Shown: positions 18,674 through 28,490, numbered from the stretch's first letter. The stretch: DNA of 64,000 nt from Lachnospiraceae bacterium (GCA_024690605.1 JAILOV010000038.1:52944-116943), one strand, 5' to 3'. Numbers and translations: made by a program. The notes: generated from the letters alone by a model not told the origin.

Positions 18674-20107
18674 ATGTCTGCTGATCGCTATCAGAGTCCC
18701 CTGTCCGAGCGCTATGCGAGCGCCGGGATGCAGTTTGTTTTTTCGCCCGATTTCAAGTTCCGGACCTGGCGCAGGCTCTGGATCGCACTGGCTGAGACGG
18801 AAAAGGAACTGGGACTCGCCATCACCGATGAACAGATCGAAGAGCTGAAGGCACATGCCGAGGATATCAACTATGAGGTGGCAAAAGCCCGGGAAAAGGA
18901 GGTGCGGCATGATGTCATGAGTCATGTCTTTGCCTATGGCCAGCAGTGCCCCAAAGCGAAGGGGATCATCCATCTGGGCGCGACCTCGTGCTATGTCGGC
19001 GACAACACCGATGTGATCGTCATGCGCGAGGGCCTGCGGCTTCTGCGGAAAAAGGTGATCAACGTGATCGACGCGCTCGCGTCGTTCGCGGACAGATACA
19101 AGGATCTGCCGACACTGGGCTTCACGCATTTTCAGCCCGCGCAGCCCACAAGCGTCGGCAAGCGCGCCTGCCTGTGGTTGCAGGACTTCCTGTTCGATCT
19201 AGAGGATCTCGACACGGTGCTCGCGGGACTCAAGCTTCTGGGCTCCAAGGGGACGACCGGCACACAGGCCTCCTTCCTGGAACTGTTCCACGGCGATCTC
19301 GACAAGGTGGACCGGCTCGATCCGATGATCGCGGAGAAAATGGGCTTTTCGGGCTGCGTTTCCGTGTCCGGACAGACCTATACCAGAAAGCAGGATCAGC
19401 GGGTGCTGAATGTCCTGACCGGCATTGCGGTGTCGGCGTCCAAGATGGCGACGGACATCCGTCTCCTGCAGCATCTCAAGGAGGTGGAGGAACCGTTCGA
19501 GAAGGGGCAGATCGGCTCTTCCGCCATGGCCTACAAGCGCAATCCGATGCGAAGTGAGCGCATCTGTTCCCTCGCGCGCTATGTGATCGCTGATTCCCTG
19601 AATCCGGCGCTCACCGCGTCGACGCAGTGGTTCGAGCGCACGCTCGACGATTCGGCGAACAAGCGTATCGCTGTTGCGGAGGCTTTCCTTGCGACGGACG
19701 GCATCCTGGATCTGTGCCTCAATGTCACCAACGGTCTGGTGGTCTATCCCCGCGTGATCGAAAAGCATCTGCTTGCGGAACTGCCGTTCATGGCGACCGA
19801 GAACATCCTCATGGATGAGGTGGCGGCCGGCGGCGACCGGCAGGAGCTTCATGAGGAGATCCGGCGGCTCTCCATGGAGGCGGGTCGTGTGGTCAAGGAA
19901 GAGGGCGGCGACAACGATCTGCTCTCCCGGATCGCGGCCGATGAAAAATTCCATCAGGACGAGGAAGCCCTCCGGAAAAATCTCGATCCGAAAAAGTATA
20001 TCGGTGCGAGCGTCCATCAGGTCGAGCGGTTCCTTTCGGAACAGGTCCGTCCGATCCTCAAGGAGAACGCGCAGGAACTCGGCCTGGAAGCGGAGATCAA
20101 TGTCTAA
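18674..20107 (+). CDS. purB: Adenylosuccinate lyase
   Basis: Cleaves SAICAR and adenylosuccinate in purine synthesis; 477 residues, fumarase/aspartase superfamily. The family signature GSSAMAYKRNPMRSERI is present near residue 283, the active-site His region is TLGFTHFQPAQPTSVGKR, and the N-terminal YQSPLSERY matches PurB. The ATG at 18674 has ACGGAGG ahead of it; the frame is open further upstream but runs into the previous gene. It is 31 nt after the coiled-coil gene with no terminator between, so it may be read from the same transcript. Confidence 0.95.
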   Translation: MSADRYQSPLSERYASAGMQFVFSPDFKFRTWRRLWIALAETEKELGLAITDEQIEELKAHAEDINYEVAKAREKEVRHDVMSHVFAYGQQCPKAKGIIHLGATSCYVGDNTDVIVMREGLRLLRKKVINVIDALASFADRYKDLPTLGFTHFQPAQPTSVGKRACLWLQDFLFDLEDLDTVLAGLKLLGSKGTTGTQASFLELFHGDLDKVDRLDPMIAEKMGFSGCVSVSGQTYTRKQDQRVLNVLTGIAVSASKMATDIRLLQHLKEVEEPFEKGQIGSSAMAYKRNPMRSERICSLARYVIADSLNPALTASTQWFERTLDDSANKRIAVAEAFLATDGILDLCLNVTNGLVVYPRVIEKHLLAELPFMATENILMDEVAAGGDRQELHEEIRRLSMEAGRVVKEEGGDNDLLSRIAADEKFHQDEEALRKNLDPKKYIGASVHQVERFLSEQVRPILKENAQELGLEAEINV

Positions 20108-20108
20108 C

Positions 20109-20137
20109 TTGAAAACACAGACATGATTTAGTATAAT
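20109..20137 (+). promoter_or_regulatory. SigA-type promoter for the HD-GYP/opp operon
   Basis: TTGAAA at 20109-20114, 17-nt spacer, TATAAT at 20132-20137. The spacer end (CATGATTTAG) is close to that of the promoter at 11514-11542. The leader to the GTG at 20205 is about 60 nt. Confidence 0.65.
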
Positions 20138-20204
20138 AAAATGTCGTTTTATCGTTTGCCGTTCATCGACGCGTGCGGCGCCTGATGAAAGAAGAGGAGC
20201 AGCG

Positions 20205-22349
20205 GTGATCAACCTGGAAAAGAGGATCAATCGGGATATCGTGGTAGGCTGGGGGACGTTTGTCGGCGTCCTGCTCCTCGGCTATCTCGTGGAGATCTTC
20301 AGGGGAAACCGGACCGTCGGCTACGCGGTCGTCTTCATGCTGCTCAACTGTGCGACACTCCTGTTCTGTCTCTGGCAGTACAAAAAGAATCCCGAGGCAA
20401 CGATCCTCCGGTACTATCAGATCACGGGCTTCCTGATCATGTATGTGTTCTGCCTTTCCACGGCCAATACGCATCAGGTCTACACCTACATCCTGCCGAT
20501 CCTGTTTCTTCTGATCCTGTATCACGATCCCGCACTGATCATCCGCGTGGCCGTCACCACCCTGGTGATCAACCTGATCGCCATCGGCAAGTGGTTCCTG
20601 GTGGACGGCGTCACGGTGGAGGACACGTGGGACATCGAGATCCAGACGGGGATCCTGATCCTGTGCTTTATCGCCTGCTGGATGGCGGCGCGGATCTACA
20701 GTGAAGTGCACGACCAGAACAGCAGATCCATCGAGAAACTGGATGAGAAGACCAAACAGATCCAGCGGATGACCTTCCAGACGATCGAGACGATCGCGAA
20801 CACCATCGATGCCAAGGACGAATATACCAAGGGCCACAGCCGTCGCGTTTCCGACTATTCGGCGGAGATCGCCCGCGAAATGGGCATGACCGATGAGGAG
20901 GTCGAGCGCATCCGTTACATCGCGCTGCTGCATGACATCGGCAAGATCGGCGTGCCGGACGCGGTCCTGAACAAGCCCGGCCGTCTCAATGAGGCGGAAT
21001 ATGAGCTCATGAAGAAGCACACGACGATCGGCGGCGAGATCCTCAAGGATGTCGGCATGATGCCGGAACTCGATGTCGGCGCCAAGTACCATCATGAGCG
21101 CTACGACGGCAAGGGCTATCCGAACGGCTTAAAGGGCGACGAGATCCCGCTGGTCGCACGGATCATCTGCATGGCGGATTCCTATGACGCGATGACCTCG
21201 AACCGTATCTACCGCAAGCACCTCAACCACCTCATCGTGGTCGAGGAGATCCGACGCTGCCGCGGCACGCAGTTCGATCCCGAGGTCACGGACGCGTTCC
21301 TCAAGTTCCTCGACCGGCTCGATGTGAGCGGCATGGTCAACCAGGAGCCCGAGGAGCTCGACGGTGCGAACCGTCTGCTCAACAGAGTCATGGAGGATCA
21401 GACCAGACAGCTCGCCGAGAGCTCACAGAAGGACCAGCTCACCAAGGTCTACAACCGCAGTGCGGGCGAGCGTTTCATGACAGTCTCCATGCGGGACAAC
21501 AAGGGCTTCCTGTTCTATCTCAACATCGACGAGATGCGCCGCATCAACAGGGAACAGGGCATCCGCATGGGGGATTTCTATCTCCTGCAGATCGTCGATC
21601 TGCTGCAGTGCATGCATCCGGACATCATCGTCTCCCGCTTCGGCGGCGACGAATTCCTCTGCTTCATCCCGGGGGACACGGATCAGGAATCGATCCGGGC
21701 GCAGATGAACCAGCTGCTGGACGGCGTCCGGTTCATCGCGGCGGATACCGGCGGGAAACTGACGGCCTCGGTCGGCATCTCCGTCCACGACGATCTCAAG
21801 CAGACCTTCGGCGAGGCTTTTGCGGAGGCGGACAAGGCACTTTACTACATGAAACAGGCCGGCAAGGATTCCTTCTATTTCTATCAGCAGGTCGCCGACA
21901 TGGAGGAGGATCTCTCCAGACAGGAGCTCTCCAACCTGGTCGAGGCGATCCGCGCCAAGGACAATTTCTCGGATTCCATGGTGCTGGGACAAAAGGACTT
22001 CTCCCGGATGTACGATTTCATCCGCGATGTGGTCAGCGATCGCAGGAAAAAGGTCGAGCTGGTGATGTTCACCGTGAGCGTGGGCGAGCACGCGGAGATC
22101 ACGGTCGAGCAGCGTGACCGCGCGCTGGATCTGGCGGACAAGGCGATCATGGCGGTCGTGCGGGATGAGGACGCGGTCTGCACCTATTCCAGCACGCAGC
22201 GCATCGTGGTCTTCGTCGACGAGGACGAGGCGCATGTCAAGGAGATCGCCGACGAGATCGAGAAACGTTTCTATCAGATGTACGGACAGCATGACAGAAA
22301 GGAAGTCATCACGCTGGAGTACCGTGTCGCGAGCGTGAAGGAGGACTGA
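20205..22349 (+). CDS. Membrane HD-GYP and GGDEF cyclic-di-GMP signalling protein
   Basis: Protein of 714 residues, GTG start with GAAGAGGAG ahead of it. About six membrane helices fill residues 12-170. An HD-GYP phosphodiesterase domain follows (HSRRVSDYS, LLHDIGKIGVPD, HHERYDGKGYPNGL), with metal-binding HD and the GYP motif intact. Next is a GGDEF domain (about 405-565) with an intact SRFGGDEFL motif, so both synthesis and breakdown of c-di-GMP are possible on sequence grounds. The last 140 residues look like a second, degenerate nucleotide-cyclase fold without the motif. The gene stops 6 nt before oppB, so signalling and peptide transport genes share a transcript. Confidence 0.88.
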   Translation: MINLEKRINRDIVVGWGTFVGVLLLGYLVEIFRGNRTVGYAVVFMLLNCATLLFCLWQYKKNPEATILRYYQITGFLIMYVFCLSTANTHQVYTYILPILFLLILYHDPALIIRVAVTTLVINLIAIGKWFLVDGVTVEDTWDIEIQTGILILCFIACWMAARIYSEVHDQNSRSIEKLDEKTKQIQRMTFQTIETIANTIDAKDEYTKGHSRRVSDYSAEIAREMGMTDEEVERIRYIALLHDIGKIGVPDAVLNKPGRLNEAEYELMKKHTTIGGEILKDVGMMPELDVGAKYHHERYDGKGYPNGLKGDEIPLVARIICMADSYDAMTSNRIYRKHLNHLIVVEEIRRCRGTQFDPEVTDAFLKFLDRLDVSGMVNQEPEELDGANRLLNRVMEDQTRQLAESSQKDQLTKVYNRSAGERFMTVSMRDNKGFLFYLNIDEMRRINREQGIRMGDFYLLQIVDLLQCMHPDIIVSRFGGDEFLCFIPGDTDQESIRAQMNQLLDGVRFIAADTGGKLTASVGISVHDDLKQTFGEAFAEADKALYYMKQAGKDSFYFYQQVADMEEDLSRQELSNLVEAIRAKDNFSDSMVLGQKDFSRMYDFIRDVVSDRRKKVELVMFTVSVGEHAEITVEQRDRALDLADKAIMAVVRDEDAVCTYSSTQRIVVFVDEDEAHVKEIADEIEKRFYQMYGQHDRKEVITLEYRVASVKED

Positions 22350-22355
22350 CGCCCC

Positions 22356-23285
22356 ATGAACACCAAAACGCTGATGTATATTGTCAAGCGGTTGATCCTT
22401 GCCGTCGTTACGGTGTGGGTAGTGATCACCGTAACTTTTTTTGTGATGCACGCCGTGCCGGGCGGCCCCTTCGTCGGGGAAAAAGCGGTCACGGAGACGG
22501 TGCGCAAGGCGATGGAGGCCAAGTACGGGCTGGACAAACCGCTGTTCGTCCAGTATCTGACCTATCTCAAGGATATCGTCACGCGGTTTGACTTCGGACC
22601 TTCGCTCAAGTCCCGCGGACGCAACGTGATCGACATCATCATGGACGGCATGAAGACCTCGGTGAAGCTCGGTCTCATCGCCGCGTTCATCGCGCTCTTC
22701 ATCGGCATCGTGCTGGGGAGCGTCGCGGCGCTGCGCAGGAACCGGATCATCGATCGCGTGATCATGGTGATCACCACGGCGTTTGTCTCCATGCCCTCCT
22801 TTATCATGGGATCGCTCCTGTTAGCGCTTTTTGCCGTGAAGTTCCCGCTGCTGCCCGCGAACGGCGCGGCAAAGGGCGGGCTCATCCTGCCGGTCATCAC
22901 CCTCTCCCTCTATCCGATGGCCTACATCACGCGTCTCACGAGATCCTCGATGCTCGATGTGCTGGGGCAGGACTACATCCGGACGGCCAAGGCCAAGGGC
23001 GTTTCCCGTTGGCGGATCATCTTCGGCCACGCGCTCAAGAATTCCCTGATCCCGGTCATCACCTATTTCGGACCGATGCTCGCCTACATCGTGACGGGGT
23101 CGCTGGTCGTGGAGCAGATCTTCGCCGTGCCCGGTATCGGACGCGCGTTTGTCAACTCCATCACGGGACGTGACTATCCGCTTGTCATGGGCACCACGAT
23201 CGTGCTGGCGATCCTGATCGTCGTGATGAACCTGATCGGTGACATCCTCTACAAGGTCGTCGATCCGCGGATCACTCTGGAATAA
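22356..23285 (+). CDS. oppB: Oligopeptide ABC transporter permease, OppB type
   Basis: Integral membrane permease of 309 residues, six helices. The N-terminal YIVKRLILAVVTVWVV and the DPP/OPP pattern AVPGGPFVGEKAV are typical, and the EAA-type coupling loop is YIRTAKAKGVSRWRIIFGHA. A strong AAGGAGGA ribosome site lies in the end of the preceding gene. It pairs with the OppC-type protein to form the channel. The name is given by position and family; dipeptide or nickel import by the same family cannot be excluded. Confidence 0.88.
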   Translation: MNTKTLMYIVKRLILAVVTVWVVITVTFFVMHAVPGGPFVGEKAVTETVRKAMEAKYGLDKPLFVQYLTYLKDIVTRFDFGPSLKSRGRNVIDIIMDGMKTSVKLGLIAAFIALFIGIVLGSVAALRRNRIIDRVIMVITTAFVSMPSFIMGSLLLALFAVKFPLLPANGAAKGGLILPVITLSLYPMAYITRLTRSSMLDVLGQDYIRTAKAKGVSRWRIIFGHALKNSLIPVITYFGPMLAYIVTGSLVVEQIFAVPGIGRAFVNSITGRDYPLVMGTTIVLAILIVVMNLIGDILYKVVDPRITLE

Positions 23286-23290
23286 AAACA

Positions 23291-23328
23291 ATAACAAGCG
23301 ATATAATAACAAAAGATATAATAACAGG
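23291..23328. repeat. AT-rich 15-bp tandem repeat between oppB and oppC
   Basis: Two and a half units of ATAACAAnnGATATA with exact 15-bp period. A close copy lies at 49355-49386 and a shorter one at 18639-18652. The last unit provides the AACAGGAG ribosome site of oppC. Confidence 0.7.
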
Positions 23329-23341
23329 AGTTACGTAAAAA

Positions 23342-24406
23342 ATGAGCAGTAAGCCCTTCAGCGTGCAGCAGGATCTGGATCCTGCGGATTTTCTCCCGGC
23401 GTCGGAACAGGAAAAGGAATACATGGTGCAGATGCGCCCGTCCAGCACCTTCTTTAAGGACGGCGTGAAGCGCCTGCTGAAAAACAAGGTGGCCACGGTC
23501 AGCATGATCGTGATCCTCATCATCGCTCTCGCAGCGATCTTTGTGCCGATGTTTTGGCCCTATTCTTATGAACAGATGCTCGGCAACGTGCCGGGCAAGC
23601 CGATGGACGCCTCCTATCAGAATCTCCGTCCCTTTGAATACTCCCGGACGGAGCAGAAGCTGATCAAGGCGGGCGAGTCGGTGATGCCGCATGTCTTCGG
23701 CACGGATTCGGCCGGGCGCGACTATTTCATCCGCATCATCTACGGGACGCGGATCTCGCTGGCGGTCGGTTTCTTCGCCAGCATCATCGTGCTGATCATC
23801 GGCATGACGGTGGGGTCGATCGCCGGTTACTGCGGCGGCAAGGTCGACCTGGTCATCATGCGGATCGTGGATATCATCTACTCGCTGCCCGACATGCTGA
23901 TGGTGATCCTGCTGTCCTCGGTGCTCAAGCAGACGCTCGCCGACAAGCTGGACGGGACCGTGCTGGCCAGGATCGGCTCCAACATCATCAGCCTTTTCAT
24001 CGTGTTTGGCCTCCTCTACTGGGTCAGCATGAGCCGCCTCATCCGCGGACAGATCCTGTCCCTCAGAGAACAGGAGTATGTGCTCGCCGCCGAGGCGACG
24101 GGGGCAAAGGGACGCTGGATCATCATCAAGCACCTGATCCCGAACTGCTTCTCGGTCATCATCATCTCGACCGCGCTGCAGATCCCTTCGGCGATCTTTA
24201 CGGAGAGCTACCTTTCGTTCCTGGGACTGGGCGTCAACGCGCCGATGCCGTCGCTGGGGTCGCTGGCTTCGGACGCGCTGAACGGCATCTCCAGCTACAC
24301 CTATCGTCTGGTCATTCCGGCGATCGTGATCTCGCTGATCGTGCTGTCTCTGAACCTTTTCGGCGACGGTCTGCGTGACGCGTTCGATCCGAAGCTCAAT
24401 CAGTAA
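23342..24406 (+). CDS. oppC: Oligopeptide ABC transporter permease, OppC type
   Basis: Permease of 354 residues. A roughly 55-residue cytoplasmic N-terminus precedes the first helix (VATVSMIVILIIALAAIFV), followed by an extracytoplasmic loop carrying GTDSAGRDYFIRIIYGTRIS, a hallmark of OppC/DppC, and the coupling loop YVLAAEATGAKGRWIIIKH. It forms a heterodimer with OppB. Its ribosome site GGAG lies in an AT-rich repeat between the two genes. Confidence 0.9.
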   Translation: MSSKPFSVQQDLDPADFLPASEQEKEYMVQMRPSSTFFKDGVKRLLKNKVATVSMIVILIIALAAIFVPMFWPYSYEQMLGNVPGKPMDASYQNLRPFEYSRTEQKLIKAGESVMPHVFGTDSAGRDYFIRIIYGTRISLAVGFFASIIVLIIGMTVGSIAGYCGGKVDLVIMRIVDIIYSLPDMLMVILLSSVLKQTLADKLDGTVLARIGSNIISLFIVFGLLYWVSMSRLIRGQILSLREQEYVLAAEATGAKGRWIIIKHLIPNCFSVIIISTALQIPSAIFTESYLSFLGLGVNAPMPSLGSLASDALNGISSYTYRLVIPAIVISLIVLSLNLFGDGLRDAFDPKLNQ

Positions 24407-24420
24407 GGGAGGGGGAGAAG

Positions 24421-25413
24421 ATGAGCCAGCTTTTGGAAGTCAGGGATCTTCACACCTCTTTCTTTACGGATGCGGGTGAGGTCAAGGCGGTCAACGGGAT
24501 CTCTTTTAATCTGGACCGGGGCAAGGTGCTCGGCATCGTCGGGGAATCCGGTTCCGGCAAATCGGTCACAGCCTATTCGGTCATGCAGATCCTCGCGGGG
24601 ACCGGCAGGATCGTGTCGGGCTCCATCCGCTATGACGGGCAGGAGCTCGTGGGCGTCGGGGAAAAGGCGATGAAGGCCATCCGCGGCAACAAGATCTCGA
24701 TCATCTTCCAGGATCCGATGACCTCGCTGAATCCGACTTATACCATCGGGCATCAGTTGATGGAGGCGATCCTTTTGCACACGGATCGCAACAGGGAACA
24801 GGCCAGGGCGCGTGCGATCGAGATGATCCGTCTGGTGGGCATCAATGAACCGGAAAAGCGCATGCGGCAGTATCCCTACGAATTCTCGGGCGGCATGCGG
24901 CAGCGCATCATGATCGCAATGGCGCTTGCCTGCGAGCCGGATATCCTGATCGCGGATGAGCCGACGACGGCGCTGGATGTCACGATCCAGGCGCAGATCC
25001 TCGATCTGATGTCGAGCCTGCAGCGGGAACTCGGGATGGCGATCATCATGATCACGCACGATCTGGGCGTGGTCGCGCAGATGTGCGACGAGGTCATCGT
25101 CATGTACGCGGGCTCGATCTGCGAGCAGGGGACCGCGGATGAGATCTTCTTCAATCCGAAGCATGAATACACCAAGGGCCTTCTGCGGTCGATCCCGACG
25201 GCGGAGAACAACGGACAGAAGCTCCAGCCGATCACCGGCACGCCCATCGATCTGCTGAACATGCCCAAGGGCTGCCCGTTCGCACCGCGCTGCGACAATG
25301 CGATGAAGATCTGCCTCAGGGAGCGCGCCGGGCGGATCCAGATCAACGATATGCATCAGGCTGCCTGCTGGATGAACATGCGTCCGGAGGCGGAGAACAC
25401 GGATAAGGGATAA
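24421..25413 (+). CDS. oppD: Oligopeptide ABC transporter ATPase, OppD type
   Basis: ATP-binding subunit of 330 residues. Walker A is GESGSGKSV (about residue 41), signature FSGGMRQRI, Walker [14 protein letters not shown], followed by the oligopeptide-type C-terminal extension with conserved cysteines ([15 protein letters not shown], then ACWM) that in some OppD/DppD proteins bind an iron-sulfur cluster. The ribosome site is GGAGGGGGAG. It powers import with OppF. Confidence 0.92.
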   Translation: MSQLLEVRDLHTSFFTDAGEVKAVNGISFNLDRGKVLGIVGESGSGKSVTAYSVMQILAGTGRIVSGSIRYDGQELVGVGEKAMKAIRGNKISIIFQDPMTSLNPTYTIGHQLMEAILLHTDRNREQARARAIEMIRLVGINEPEKRMRQYPYEFSGGMRQRIMIAMALACEPDILIADEPTTALDVTIQAQILDLMSSLQRELGMAIIMITHDLGVVAQMCDEVIVMYAGSICEQGTADEIFFNPKHEYTKGLLRSIPTAENNGQKLQPITGTPIDLLNMPKGCPFAPRCDNAMKICLRERAGRIQINDMHQAACWMNMRPEAENTDKG

Positions 25414-25418
25414 CGGTC

Positions 25419-26426
25419 ATGAGCGAAGAAAAGAATCTGCTGGAGATCAGACATCTGAAGGAATATTTCCCCGTGACGGTCGGCTTTTTCAAGACAAAGC
25501 CGCTCAAAGCGGTCGATGACGTCTCCTTTACGATCAAAAAGGGCGAGACACTGGGACTCGTCGGGGAATCCGGCTGCGGCAAGACGACGGTGGGTCGCAC
25601 GATCCTGCAGCTCTACAAGCCGACGGGGGGCGAGATCATCTATGACGGCAAAGAGGTGAAGACCAGAGCCGATCTGGCGAAATTCCGCAAGAAGGCGACC
25701 ATGGTCTTCCAGGATCCCTATTCCTCGCTCAATCCCCGCATGACCGTTTCGGACATCATCGCGGAACCGCTGGATGTTCACGGGCTCTGCGCCACCAAAG
25801 AGGAGCGGCGCGCACGGGTCCTGGAGCTGATGGACTATGTGGGACTCAACTCCGAGCATGCGTCCCGCTATGCGCATGAGTTTTCCGGCGGACAGAGACA
25901 GCGCATCGGCATCGCACGGGCACTCGCGGTCAACCCCGAGTTTATCGTCTGCGATGAGCCGGTCTCGGCGCTGGATGTGTCGATTCAGGCCCAGGTCATC
26001 AACATGTTCGATGAGCTGCAGGACAGACTGGGGCTCACCTACCTGTTCATCGCGCATGACCTGCTGGTCGTGCGGCACATCTCCGACCGGATCGCCGTCA
26101 TGTATCTCGGCAAGATGGTGGAGATGGCGGACGCGGACGAGATCTATGACCGGCCGCTCCATCCCTACAGCAGATCCCTGCTGTCCTCCGTGCCGCTGCC
26201 GGATCCCCGGTCCGCCAGAGCGAACAAGCGGATCGTGCTGGAAGGGGACATCCCGAGTCCCTTAAGCGCGCCGTCCGGCTGCCCTTTCCGGACCCGCTGC
26301 CCCTACGCGCAGGAGGACTGCGCGGCAACCATGCCGGAGTTCAGGGAGGTGGAGAAGGGACACTTTGTGGCCTGCCATCATCTCGATTATGCCGAAAAGA
26401 TGCAGAAGGGCGTGCAGCTGAGATAA
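25419..26426 (+). CDS. oppF: Oligopeptide ABC transporter ATPase, OppF type
   Basis: Second ATP-binding subunit, 335 residues. Walker [10 protein letters not shown], signature [15 protein letters not shown], Walker [13 protein letters not shown] and the C-terminal Cys motif [15 protein letters not shown] are all intact. The gene begins 5 nt after oppD. After it, a separate promoter serves the binding protein, which allows that protein to be made in excess over the membrane parts. Confidence 0.92.
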   Translation: MSEEKNLLEIRHLKEYFPVTVGFFKTKPLKAVDDVSFTIKKGETLGLVGESGCGKTTVGRTILQLYKPTGGEIIYDGKEVKTRADLAKFRKKATMVFQDPYSSLNPRMTVSDIIAEPLDVHGLCATKEERRARVLELMDYVGLNSEHASRYAHEFSGGQRQRIGIARALAVNPEFIVCDEPVSALDVSIQAQVINMFDELQDRLGLTYLFIAHDLLVVRHISDRIAVMYLGKMVEMADADEIYDRPLHPYSRSLLSSVPLPDPRSARANKRIVLEGDIPSPLSAPSGCPFRTRCPYAQEDCAATMPEFREVEKGHFVACHHLDYAEKMQKGVQLR

Positions 26427-26431
26427 AAATG

Positions 26432-26460
26432 TTTACAAATCGGACACGGTGTGATATAAT
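26432..26460 (+). promoter_or_regulatory. Promoter of the peptide-binding protein gene
   Basis: TTTACA at 26432-26437, 17-nt spacer, perfect TATAAT at 26455-26460 preceded by TGA (extended -10 type). It gives a leader of about 80 nt. Confidence 0.7.
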
Positions 26461-26477
26461 ACGCGCCGTGAGTTCAC

Positions 26478-26529
26478 GAAGGCGTGTTCATAAGGACACG
26501 CTTTCTGTTTTGGAAGTCTTTCGGCTTCC
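26478..26529 (+). promoter_or_regulatory. Two hairpins in the oppA mRNA leader
   Basis: A 10-bp stem (26478-26487 with 26496-26505, one G-U pair) is followed by a 5-bp stem (GGAAG 26512-26516 with CTTCC 26525-26529). They end about 7 nt before the GAGGAGG ribosome site. They could stabilise the abundant binding-protein message or act as an attenuator; neither is followed by a T-run. Confidence 0.45.
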
Positions 26530-26549
26530 GGAGAAGAGGAGGAAAGAAC

Positions 26550-28448
26550 ATGAAGAAGAAGTTACTCTCGATCCTGCTCGCCGGCAGCATGGTGCTGAGC
26601 CTTGCCGCCTGCGGTGGGACGGCCGGCGGCAGCACGGCTCCGGCTGACACGAACCAGGCGACCGACGCGGCGCAGAGCACCGACACGGCTGCCGATGACA
26701 AGGCTGCGGACAGTGCGGCGACGGACGCGGCCCCTGCGGCGGACGGCGTGCTCAATGTCTGCCTTGCTTCCGAGCCCGCGACGCTCGATCCCGCGCTGAA
26801 CAGCTCGGTGGACGGCGCGACGATGATCCTGCACCTGTTCTCCGGTCTTGCCAAGTGGGGGCAGAAGGCCGACGGCACGCTGGAGATCGTTCCCGATCTG
26901 GCGACGGAGCTTCCCGACGGCGTGGAGAATCCCGACGGTACGGTGACCTACACCTATACATTGAAGGACGGCCTCAAGTGGAGCGACGGTTCCGACCTGA
27001 CAGCCAATGACTTCGTGTTTGCCTGGAAGCGCGCGGTCTCCCAGGAGCTCGCTGCGGACTATGGCTACATGTTCGAGGTCGTGAAGGGCTATGACAAGGT
27101 CTGGGACGAGACCAGCCCCGATCCCGACGCGCTGGCTGTCGAGGCAAAGGATGACAAGACCCTGGTCGTCACGCTCAACAACGCGGTGGCGTTCTGGAAC
27201 GAGCTGCTTGCCTTCCCGACCTATATGCCGGTCAAGGAGAGCGCTGTGGCTGACGAGAGCTGGGCGACGGATCCCGCGACGCTCGTCTGCAACGGCCCCT
27301 ACACGATGACGGGCTGGGATCACAACAGCGTGATCACGCTGACCAAGAACGACAGCTGGTATGACGCTGCGACGGTCACGATGCCGGAGATCAACTTCTA
27401 TCTCTCCGATGACGCGAACAACCAGCTCACCAACTTCGAGAACGGCAGCTGGCAGCTGATCGACGATGTGCCGACCAACGAGATCGCGAATCTGAAGGTC
27501 AAGTATCCTAATGAGTTTAGAGTTGAAGGGCAGATCGGCACCTACTATGTCTGCTGGAATGTCAATGAGGAGATCCTCCCTGCGGGCAGCAGCCTGAAGG
27601 GCAAGGAGGCCGAGGAGGCCAAGAACGAGATCCGTAATGCTGTTGCATTGTTGTTCGATAGAAACCATATTGTCAATGACATTGCGCAGGGAGGACAGGT
27701 TCCTGCTTCGTCCTTTGTTGCAATGGGCATGACGGATGCGGATGGCAGCGAGTTCTACAAGAATGCCGGCAGCAACAGCTACGATGGTTACTATGATGTT
27801 AGTGATGCTGCATATGAGACCAACTGGGAAGCTGCGGTTGAGATACTGAAAAAGTATTATACCTATGATGATGCAACGAATCAGTTCACGGATTTCCCGA
27901 CCCTGACCTATCTCTACAACACGAGCGAGGCTCACAAGGCCATTGGCGAGTATTTGCAGGGAACACTTGCAAATATCGGCATCACGATGAACCTGGAGAA
28001 TCAGGAGTGGGCGACCTTCCTTGATACCAGAAAGAACGGCGACTATTCGATCGCGCGTAACGGCTGGCTCGCGGACTACAATGATCCCAGCTCCTTCCTT
28101 GACATGTGGACGAGCGGTTCGGGCAACAACGACGTGCAGTTCGGCAAGGGCGGCCACAAGGATGTCAAGGCCTACAGCCTCGACCTGACGGATCTCGGCT
28201 ATGACACCAAGGTCACGGACGGCACCTGGGCGGAGACCTATGACGTGATCATCGGCCTCATCAAGACCTGCACGAACAAGGAGACCCGCTACAAGCTGAT
28301 GCACCGCGCCGAGGATCTGCTGATGTCCACCGGCTGCATCTGCCCGCTGTATTTCTATACCGATCTGTTTATGATCGATGACAGTGTGCAGGGCTTCTTT
28401 GCGAACCCGCTGGGCTACAAGTACTTCATGTACACGACGATCGGCTGA
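26550..28448 (+). CDS. oppA: Oligopeptide-binding lipoprotein, OppA type
   Basis: Extracellular substrate-binding protein of 632 residues, SBP family 5. The signal peptide ends in a lipobox (LSLAACGG, Cys about residue 20), then an Ala/Thr/Asp-rich tether to about residue 65, then the binding fold with EPATLDPALNSS and GPYTMTGWDHNS. The ATG at 26550 follows GAGGAGGAAAG. It delivers peptides to OppBCDF. Within it, about 27500-27980 is patchily richer in A+T and uses rarer codons (for example AGA, TTG, GTT) than the rest of the gene, which suggests past recombination with a related gene. Confidence 0.92.
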   Translation: MKKKLLSILLAGSMVLSLAACGGTAGGSTAPADTNQATDAAQSTDTAADDKAADSAATDAAPAADGVLNVCLASEPATLDPALNSSVDGATMILHLFSGLAKWGQKADGTLEIVPDLATELPDGVENPDGTVTYTYTLKDGLKWSDGSDLTANDFVFAWKRAVSQELAADYGYMFEVVKGYDKVWDETSPDPDALAVEAKDDKTLVVTLNNAVAFWNELLAFPTYMPVKESAVADESWATDPATLVCNGPYTMTGWDHNSVITLTKNDSWYDAATVTMPEINFYLSDDANNQLTNFENGSWQLIDDVPTNEIANLKVKYPNEFRVEGQIGTYYVCWNVNEEILPAGSSLKGKEAEEAKNEIRNAVALLFDRNHIVNDIAQGGQVPASSFVAMGMTDADGSEFYKNAGSNSYDGYYDVSDAAYETNWEAAVEILKKYYTYDDATNQFTDFPTLTYLYNTSEAHKAIGEYLQGTLANIGITMNLENQEWATFLDTRKNGDYSIARNGWLADYNDPSSFLDMWTSGSGNNDVQFGKGGHKDVKAYSLDLTDLGYDTKVTDGTWAETYDVIIGLIKTCTNKETRYKLMHRAEDLLMSTGCICPLYFYTDLFMIDDSVQGFFANPLGYKYFMYTTIG

Positions 28449-28490
28449 GACGGACGGATTCCGGCCGGCTGAGAGCTTGACGGAAAAAGG

